From: Oscillospiraceae bacterium
GTDB taxonomy: Bacteria; Bacillota; Clostridia; Oscillospirales; Oscillospiraceae
Reading direction: 5' to 3'
Length of the DNA: 5,302 nt
NCBI GenBank assembly: GCA_031263805.1
Contig: JAISFB010000028.1
Location: 1 to 5,302 of the forward strand
In this document: positions 1 through 5,302 of the stretch, in pieces
Position numbering within the stretch: the stretch's first letter is position 1
How the letters are laid out: each line of letters begins with the position of its first letter
Program-made: the position numbers and the translations under genes
The notes under the pieces: generated by a model
Seen by the model: only the letters and a program-made list of their open reading frames with translations
What the model was told of the DNA's origin: nothing
Database searches by the model: none

Positions 1-1518
<1,518 letters not shown>

Positions 1519-1519
<1 letters not shown>

Positions 1520-1560
1520 CAGAGCTTGCCCTCCATTATACCTTGCATTATACCTTGCAT
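1519..1560 (-). CDS. Possible 13-codon linker ORF between atpA and atpG
   Basis: The frame encodes MQGIMQGIMEGKL. Its ATG overlaps the atpA stop (TAATG) and its TGA overlaps the atpG start (TGATG), so it fills the junction exactly. A GAGGG sequence at 1570-1574 lies 9 bases before its ATG, the same spacing as the GGAGGG before atpG. No family is recognised. It could be a translated coupling peptide that passes ribosomes from alpha to gamma, or only the reading frame of a small tandem repeat whose 12-base unit is a multiple of three. The arrangement is seen directly; translation is inference. Confidence 0.3.
1529..1534 (-). promoter_or_regulatory. Ribosome binding site of atpG
   Basis: GGAGGG on the minus strand lies 9 bases before the atpG ATG at 1519. 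It sits at the end of the 12-base tandem repeat, so the repeat sets the distance between the atpA stop and this site. Confidence 0.75.
1534..1560 (-). repeat. 12-base tandem repeat in the atpA-atpG junction
   Basis: On the minus strand the unit ATGCAAGGTATA occurs twice in perfect tandem (1560-1549 and 1548-1537), followed by the first three bases of a further copy (ATG, 1536-1534). The ten bases just upstream (1570-1561, GCAAAGGATA) resemble the end of a unit with two differences and encode the last residues and stop of alpha. The repeat contains two perfect TATAAT hexamers (1552-1547 and 1540-1535), but no convincing -35 box lies 16-18 bases before either. Confidence 0.9.
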
Positions 1561-3290
1561 TATCCTTTGCCCTCTTCGACGAGAAAGCGGTCGAAATGGC
1601 GGCGCAGGTCGGTTTTGTCGAAGTCGGCGAGCTCGCCCGTCGAATCTATGCTTTGCATGATATACGCGGCGTTTTCGCCGATGAATTTAAGCAGCCGCGC
1701 CTCCGCCTCGTCTACCTCGCGCCGTTCGTAGCCCTTGAACACGCCGGAGCCGGACGCGAGCAGTATGCAGACCTGCTCCGAGAGCGTTTGCAAGCGCTCC
1801 ACGGGCTGGCGCAGAAGCTCCATAAGGCGCTCTCCGTTTCTCAGCGCCGACGCCGTCGCGGGATCGACGTCCGCGCCGAACTGCGCGAAAACCGCCATGT
1901 CCCGGTACTGCGCCACTTCAAGCCGCAGCGAGCCGGACACGGCCCGCATGGCCTTGTGCTGCGCCGCCCTGCCGACGCGGGAGACCGACAGGCCGACGTT
2001 CACGGCGGGGCGCTGCCCGGCGTTGAACATCTCACTTTCGAGATATATCTGCCCGTCCGTGATGGAAATGATATTCGTCGGGATATACGCCGAAATATCG
2101 CCCGCCATCGTTTCGACGATGGGCAGGGCGGTCAGCGTGCCGCCGCCGAGCTCCGGCGCCAGCCGCGCCGCCCGCTCGAGCAGACGCGAGTGCAGATAAA
2201 ACACGTCGCCCGGATACGCCTCGCGCCCGGACGGGCGGCGCAGCAGCAGCGACATCTGCCTGTACGCCGCCGCGTGCTTTGACAAGTCGTCATACACGAT
2301 GAGCACGTCGCGCCCCGAATACATAAATTCCTCCGCCACGGCGCACGCGGCGTAAGGCGCTATATATTGCATTGCGGCCTCCGCGCTGCCGGGCGCGGAC
2401 ACGATCACCGTGTTCTCCATCGCCCCGCTGTCGCGCAGCGTTCGCGCCGTTTCGGAAACGGTGGACGCCTTTTGCCCGATAGCGCAGTAAACGCATATGA
2501 CGCCCTTGCCGCGCTGGTTTATTATTGTCTGAAGCGCTATGGACGTTTTTCCCGTCTGCCTGTCGCCGATTATGAGCTCGCGCTGGCCGCGGCCCACGGG
2601 GATCATGCTGTCGATAGCGAGAATTCCGGTTTCAAGCGGCGTATCCACCGCCGCGCGCTGCGTTATCGTCGGAGCGCGGGCCTCCACGGGGCGCGCGCGC
2701 GACGTTTTCAGCGGTTTGCCGTCAAGCGCCCTGCCGAGCGGGTCAATTATCCTGCCCAAAAGCTCCGTGCCCACGCCGATCTCAGCGACGCGTCCCGTGG
2801 GGTGCACGACGCTCGACGTCGATACCTCGCCGTCAAGCAAAGCGGCGCCGACGCCGTCGATGCGCAGATCGAGCGTTAAGCCGATAGCGCCGCCGTCAAA
2901 ATCCAAAAGCTCGCCGTAGCGGCAGCCGGACAGGCCGGAGATGTGCGCTATCCCGTCGGCGAAGCTTTCCACCTCGCCGTAATTATACACCCTCGGCGGC
3001 GCGGCGGCCTTCATCGCGCGCTGCTTCAGCAGCGTCCCGACGGCCTCAAAGCTCGATACGGATTCCCCGCCGTCGCTCGTCAGCGATTCGGACAGCTCGT
3101 GCAGGCGCGAGGAAAAGCTCGCGTCGTAGACTCTGCCGTTTATTATGGCGATGAATCCGCCCGTAATTTTTTTATCCTCGACGATATCAAAATCCGGATC
3201 CTCGCCGAGCTTTTCGCGAAAGCCCTCGGTGACGGCGGCTATGCCGCCCGTGTCCTCAAGCGAGGCGACGATCAGAATAGGTTTTGCCAT
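1560..3290 (-). CDS. atpA: Delta(C-terminal domain)-alpha fusion subunit of F1 ATP synthase
   Basis: Alpha subunit of F1 (non-catalytic nucleotide sites), 576 residues against about 500-515 usually. Residues 1-72 do not belong to alpha; they match the delta/OSCP C-terminal domain. The usual alpha N-terminal helix begins near 79 (SSFEAVGTLLKQRAMKA). The barrel follows with GEVESFADGIAHISGL (105-120). The nucleotide domain has RGQRELIIGDRQTGKT (234-249, P-loop 242-249), Walker B VLIVYDD (329-335), LLLRRPSGREAYPGDVFYLH (348-367), and SVSRVGRAAQ (435-444), where R438 aligns with the alpha arginine finger (E. coli R376). The C-terminal helical domain (about 450-576) is complete. ATG at 3290 is 5 bases after the atpF stop; an in-frame TGA 24 bases upstream rules out a longer product. 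No ATG, GTG or TTG lies where a normal alpha would begin: the first internal Met (residue 93) would remove the N-terminal helix. The fusion is in one uninterrupted frame. Confidence 0.96.
   Translation of the reverse strand: MAKPILIVASLEDTGGIAAVTEGFREKLGEDPDFDIVEDKKITGGFIAIINGRVYDASFSSRLHELSESLTSDGGESVSSFEAVGTLLKQRAMKAAAPPRVYNYGEVESFADGIAHISGLSGCRYGELLDFDGGAIGLTLDLRIDGVGAALLDGEVSTSSVVHPTGRVAEIGVGTELLGRIIDPLGRALDGKPLKTSRARPVEARAPTITQRAAVDTPLETGILAIDSMIPVGRGQRELIIGDRQTGKTSIALQTIINQRGKGVICVYCAIGQKASTVSETARTLRDSGAMENTVIVSAPGSAEAAMQYIAPYAACAVAEEFMYSGRDVLIVYDDLSKHAAAYRQMSLLLRRPSGREAYPGDVFYLHSRLLERAARLAPELGGGTLTALPIVETMAGDISAYIPTNIISITDGQIYLESEMFNAGQRPAVNVGLSVSRVGRAAQHKAMRAVSGSLRLEVAQYRDMAVFAQFGADVDPATASALRNGERLMELLRQPVERLQTLSEQVCILLASGSGVFKGYERREVDEAEARLLKFIGENAAYIMQSIDSTGELADFDKTDLRRHFDRFLVEEGKG
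3075..3290 (-). other. Delta/OSCP C-terminal-like domain fused to alpha (residues 1-72)
   Basis: Sub-region of the alpha gene. The protein begins PILIVASLEDTGGIAAVTEG, then has a short helix and the signature KKITGGFIAIINGRVYDAS (40-58), followed by SRLHELSESL (61-70). This follows the family pattern at the C-terminus of delta: a beta strand with small residues, a helix ending in a lysine-rich turn, D/K-x-x-I/V-x-G-G-hydrophobic-I-x-x-x-G-x-x-V-x-D-x-S, then x-x-x-R-L-x-x-L-x-x-x-L. E. coli delta ends with the equivalent [20 protein letters not shown] and RGRLERLADVL. In known enzymes this domain binds the C-terminal end of the b subunits. The roughly 105-residue delta N-terminal six-helix bundle is absent. 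A short linker (TSDGGESV, 71-78) joins it to the alpha N-terminal helix. The identification rests on aligning by eye. Confidence 0.88.
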
Positions 3291-3295
3291 AATTA

Positions 3296-3778
3296 TTATT
3301 GCGCCTTCTCTTCAAAAAAATCTTGCGCCGCGGACAGGTTGTCGGTAACGGACACCTCGCGCCGCAGTATGCGCGAGGCCATTTCGGTCGCGAGCTGGGC
3401 GATCTCGCGCCGCGCGGAGGCCACGGCGTCCTGCCGCTCCGCGCCGATGCGCTCCTTCGCGTCGGCGAGCATTTTTTCCGCCTGCGCTTTCGCGTTGTCC
3501 GTTATCTCCTTCGCCTGTTCCCCGGCGCGCATTTGGCTGTCGCGCATGATCTCGCGCCCGCGTTCCTCTAAATCGCCGATGCCGCTTTCGTATTCGGTCT
3601 TCATCGACTCCGCCTCCGCCTTGATGCGCGCCGCGTCGTCGAGCTCGGCTTTTACGCGCTCCGCCCGCGCCGCCAAATACCGCGTCACCGGGCGCCACAG
3701 GATCAGCCTGAGTAAAACGAACAGCACTACCACGCTGACGGCGTGTATAAGCACATCGACAGGCTGCAAGCCTTCCAT
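3296..3778 (-). CDS. atpF: Fo ATP synthase b subunit
   Basis: Peripheral stalk subunit b, 160 residues, the normal length (E. coli has 156). One N-terminal membrane helix lies at about residues 7-28 (VDVLIHAVSVVVLFVLLRLI), followed by the typical WRPV turn that leads into the stalk. Residues about 33-145 form a long, highly charged Ala/Glu/Lys/Arg-rich helix with no proline, expected to pair as a coiled coil. The C-terminus (DNLSAAQDFFEEKAQ) is the end that meets delta in known enzymes. There is no fused delta domain, unlike the b-delta fusion of mycobacteria. Here b would have to contact the delta-like domain carried by alpha, encoded immediately downstream. The ATG follows GGAAGGG at a spacing of about 10 bases, 24 bases after the atpE stop. 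The T7 run near the 3' end (3314-3320) is in frame as Phe-Phe. Confidence 0.95.
   Translation of the reverse strand: MEGLQPVDVLIHAVSVVVLFVLLRLILWRPVTRYLAARAERVKAELDDAARIKAEAESMKTEYESGIGDLEERGREIMRDSQMRAGEQAKEITDNAKAQAEKMLADAKERIGAERQDAVASARREIAQLATEMASRILRREVSVTDNLSAAQDFFEEKAQ
3304..3309 (-). promoter_or_regulatory. Weak or distant ribosome binding site of atpA
   Basis: AGAAGG lies within the last codons of atpF, 13 bases before the atpA ATG, with an AT-only spacer (AATAATAATT) in between. This is further than the 9-10 bases seen for the other genes here. The atpF stop is only 5 bases before the ATG, so restart by the same ribosomes is likely. Confidence 0.45.
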
Positions 3779-3802
3779 ATTATTGTTTCCCTTCCTTTCT
3801 CG

Positions 3803-4018
3803 CTATACCTTTGTAAACAGCATAAGCAGAGCCGTTACGAAGCCGTATATCGCCGTCGCCTCCGTCAGCGCCATACCGAGCAGCATAACGGAGTTGATTT
3901 TGCCGGACGCCTCCGGCTGGCGCGCCACGGCGTCCACGGCCTTTCCGGTCGCGAGACCCATTGAAATCGCCGCCGCGGCGCAGGGGAGAAAGCAGAGAGC
4001 TATTGCCATCAGTTCCAT
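3803..4018 (-). CDS. atpE: Fo ATP synthase c subunit (proteolipid)
   Basis: Subunit of the rotating membrane c-ring, 71 residues, normal for the family. It is a helical hairpin: helix 1 about 4-29, the polar loop ARQPEASGK (32-40) that touches gamma/epsilon, and helix 2 about 41-69. The ion-binding carboxylate is E53 in GMALTEATAIYGF (48-60). Compared with the sodium-type c subunit of Ilyobacter, the Gln ligand of helix 1 is M20 and the Ser after the Glu is A54, while the Thr (T55) and Tyr (Y58) are kept. Proton coupling is therefore more likely than sodium coupling, by inference. The helix 1 glycine motif GxGxGxG reads AxAxSxG (A15, A17, S19, G21). The gene lies 28 bases after atpB and has a strong, repeated Shine-Dalgarno region, fitting the need for many copies per enzyme. 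Confidence 0.96.
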   Translation of the reverse strand: MELMAIALCFLPCAAAAISMGLATGKAVDAVARQPEASGKINSVMLLGMALTEATAIYGFVTALLMLFTKV

Positions 4019-4021
4019 TGT

Positions 4022-4037
4022 TCCTTATCCTTTCCTT
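4022..4037 (-). promoter_or_regulatory. Tandem Shine-Dalgarno region of atpE
   Basis: The minus strand reads AAGGAAAGGATAAGGA, three successive AAGGA-type sites before the atpE ATG at 4018. The middle one (AAAGGA, 4033-4028) has the best spacing, 9 bases; the last is only about 3-4 bases away. Strong initiation at atpE is a known feature of atp operons, because c is needed at about 8-15 copies per complex. That role here is inferred. Confidence 0.65.
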
Positions 4038-4046
4038 AATAGAAAT

Positions 4047-4931
4047 TTATTCAACCGCTTCTTTGATAAACGTCAATGACAGCGTCGCGAATATAAAAGC
4101 CTGCAAAAGCGGATGAAACACATTAAAATAGAGCCCGACGACGCTTGTTACGCCCACGGCGTTGTTGCCGAGCGCGGAATAAAGCAGATCCATAATGATC
4201 ATTCCGCCGAGCATATTGCCGAAAAGCCGGGCCGCGAGCGACACCGGCACGGCGATGTCCGTGACGAGCTTGATGGGGAAAACTATCGGCGTCGGCTGCG
4301 CGAGGGACTTTATCCGCCCCAGCACGCCCTTTTTCTTTATCCCGTAAATATTTATCAGTACGAACGTGTTTATCCCCAGCCCGAACGTAAACGTGACGTC
4401 CGACGAGGGCGTGCGTATCCCGAAAAGCTCGAGCACCGCGCAGCCGACGAGCAGCGCCGCCACCGTGAAAACGTAAGAGCCGAGCATCTCTCCCTCGCCG
4501 CGGACGTTCGACCCGGCGTACTTCATTATCTCGCCGACTACCGTTTCAAGCGCGTTCTGCGCCCCGCTCGGCGGCTCTGAGACGCGCCGCAGGACGAATA
4601 TCCGCAGTATCAGCGCCAGAACGACAAGCGCCGCCATAATGGCCCACGACCAGAGCACGGTTTCGGAAATACTCAGCCCGAAAAGCTCCCGCCGCTCCGC
4701 CCACGGCGAAAACGCCGACAAATCCTCCGCCTCGTGCTTGCCGAACAGTATCTGTATCAGCCGCGTGACGATGATATACGTCTCAAAAACCATCGCCGCC
4801 GTCACAAGCAACCGCCGTCTTTTATTTTTTTTCGACGGGTCGGAGGCATAGCGCGCCGCCGCGCCGCGCCGCCAGAAGAAGCACGCGATAAAAGCCGCGG
4901 CGAATACGACGACCAGTATAAAATCAAGCAT
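4047..4931 (-). CDS. atpB: Fo ATP synthase a subunit with an extra N-terminal two-helix extension
   Basis: Membrane stator subunit that forms the ion half-channels beside the c-ring. The family core starts near residue 76: LFGLSISETVLWSWAIM, then PPSGAQNALETVVGEI (120-135). It ends with IVFPIKLVTDIAVP and SLAARLFGNMLGG (231-243), containing the essential Arg as R235 (E. coli R210). The last helix has FHPLLQAFIFATLSLTFI, with Q277 aligning to E. coli Q252. At 294 residues it is longer than many bacterial homologues (E. coli 271, many Firmicutes near 220-240). Residues 1-20 and about 41-63 look like two extra membrane helices separated by a very basic loop (RRGAAARYASDPSKKNKRRR, 21-40), which would face the cytoplasm and keep the core topology unchanged. 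The ATG directly abuts the stop of the preceding gene (TGAATG), and AAAGGGGG lies 10 bases upstream, which supports the long start. Confidence 0.95.
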   Translation of the reverse strand: MLDFILVVVFAAAFIACFFWRRGAAARYASDPSKKNKRRRLLVTAAMVFETYIIVTRLIQILFGKHEAEDLSAFSPWAERRELFGLSISETVLWSWAIMAALVVLALILRIFVLRRVSEPPSGAQNALETVVGEIMKYAGSNVRGEGEMLGSYVFTVAALLVGCAVLELFGIRTPSSDVTFTFGLGINTFVLINIYGIKKKGVLGRIKSLAQPTPIVFPIKLVTDIAVPVSLAARLFGNMLGGMIIMDLLYSALGNNAVGVTSVVGLYFNVFHPLLQAFIFATLSLTFIKEAVE

Positions 4932-5246
4932 TCAGGAGCGTCCCCCTTTGAGAAAAGTCTTAAGTACGGCGCCGAGAATGAGAGCCGCCGCCGCGCCGAT
5001 ACCCGCGTAAAGCAACGCGGCGCGGTAAAAAACCGCCACCGCCGTCAGCGCCGCGAACGGCAAAAGCCACTGCGCGAGCCCGGCGGCGATAAACTTGCCC
5101 TCGCCGCGCGTGACGCGCTTCGTGAACAGCGCGAGCAGGACGAGCTGCGCAGTTCCCGCAGCTGCGCCGATAAGAAGCCCTATCACGATATTCAATAGCC
5201 TGCGCCTCCGCCGTTTTCTGTCGTTTTTCCTTTGATAAGAACGCAT
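4932..5246 (-). CDS. atpI: AtpI-like small membrane protein heading the atp operon
   Basis: A 104-residue membrane protein in the position of atpI, directly before atpB. AtpI is known to help c-ring assembly or Mg uptake in some bacteria, but its sequence is poorly conserved, so the call rests mainly on position, size and topology. Counting from the ATG at 5246, a basic N-terminus (RKNDRKRRRRR, 6-16) is followed by three hydrophobic segments at about 17-41, 51-74 and 75-98, and a basic tail (KTFLKGGRS). AtpI usually has four helices. The start is uncertain. TTG at 5273 would add 9 residues but has no Shine-Dalgarno. ATG at 5246 has AAGAG about 4 bases upstream. TTG at 5195 has GGAGG 9 bases upstream and would begin right at the first helix (87 residues). 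The ATG is used here. The stop abuts the atpB ATG, so the two are probably coupled. Confidence 0.65.
   Translation of the reverse strand: MRSYQRKNDRKRRRRRLLNIVIGLLIGAAAGTAQLVLLALFTKRVTRGEGKFIAAGLAQWLLPFAALTAVAVFYRAALLYAGIGAAAALILGAVLKTFLKGGRS
4942..4949 (-). promoter_or_regulatory. Ribosome binding site of atpB
   Basis: AAAGGGGG on the minus strand lies 10 bases before the atpB ATG at 4931, inside the last codons of the atpI-like gene. It decides the start in favour of the long form that includes the two extra N-terminal helices. Confidence 0.7.
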
Positions 5247-5302
5247 TCTACTCTTGTTAAAAGCAAAATGCAACAGTTAATTTTATTTTTATTTTAAGAA
5301 AT
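5245..5302 (-). promoter_or_regulatory. Possible atp operon promoter region (AT-rich)
   Basis: The right end is sharply AT-rich compared with the GC-rich genes, as expected for a promoter before the first gene. Two readings are possible on the minus strand. TTGCAT (5273-5268), a 17-base spacer, then TAGAAT (5250-5245) fits a sigma-70-type promoter, but its -10 box overlaps the ATG at 5246, so transcripts would then need the TTG start at 5195. Alternatively TAAAAT (5285-5280) is the -10 box, with its -35 box beyond the window, which leaves a short leader before the ATG. The sequence does not decide between them. Confidence 0.35.

Noticed and set aside
1535..1552. Internal promoter from the two TATAAT hexamers
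   Set aside because: No TTGACA-like box or extended -10 TG lies at the right distance; they follow from the tandem repeat.
3314..3320. T7 run near the end of atpF as a frameshift site making a b-delta-alpha product
   Set aside because: In the alpha frame the run is followed at once by TGA, and the third frame does not lead into alpha, so slippage cannot join b to the delta-like domain.
2943..4079. A 378-residue open frame on the plus strand
   Set aside because: It runs antisense across three atp genes with clear family matches, is Ser/Arg/Ala-rich without recognisable motifs, and is explained by few stop codons in GC-rich DNA.

Overview
The window is one minus-strand operon encoding most of an F-type (F1Fo) ATP synthase. 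In transcription order (right to left) it reads: an atpI-like membrane protein, atpB (a), atpE (c), atpF (b), atpA (alpha), atpG (gamma) and atpD (beta, cut by the left edge after 217 codons). Genes are separated by 0 to 41 bases or nearly overlap, and most have a clear Shine-Dalgarno site. No transposon, CRISPR array, RNA gene or internal terminator was seen. The window is GC-rich. Gene order I-B-E-F-A-G-D, strong AAGGAGG-like sites and alpha/beta sequence style suggest a bacterium, plausibly a GC-rich Clostridia-type Firmicute, but this placement is tentative.

The main oddity is that the usual atpH (delta) gene between atpF and atpA is missing. Only 5 bases lie between the atpF stop and the atpA start. 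Instead, the alpha protein is 576 residues long, about 75 more than usual. Its first ~72 residues match the C-terminal domain of delta/OSCP, the part that binds the b stalk in known enzymes. The delta N-terminal helical bundle, which normally docks on the alpha N-termini, is absent. The sequence therefore predicts an ATP synthase whose stator connection is built into alpha, with up to three delta-like domains per F1 instead of one.

Region by region: 4932-5302 holds a possible promoter and the atpI-like gene, whose start is uncertain. Region 4047-4931 is an a subunit with an extra N-terminal stretch of about 75 residues containing two predicted membrane helices. Region 3803-4018 is a c subunit with the ion-binding Glu but a glycine-poor first helix and no full sodium signature. 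Region 3296-3778 is an ordinary b subunit. Region 1560-3290 is the delta-alpha fusion. Region 1519-1560 is a 42-base junction made of a 12-base tandem repeat that also forms a 13-codon reading frame linking the alpha stop to the gamma start. Region 653-1519 is gamma, and 1-651 is beta.

Together the products would form a membrane rotor and stator (a, b2, c-ring) and the alpha3-beta3-gamma catalytic head, with AtpI as a likely assembly factor. Epsilon (atpC) is not seen and would be expected just past the left edge.
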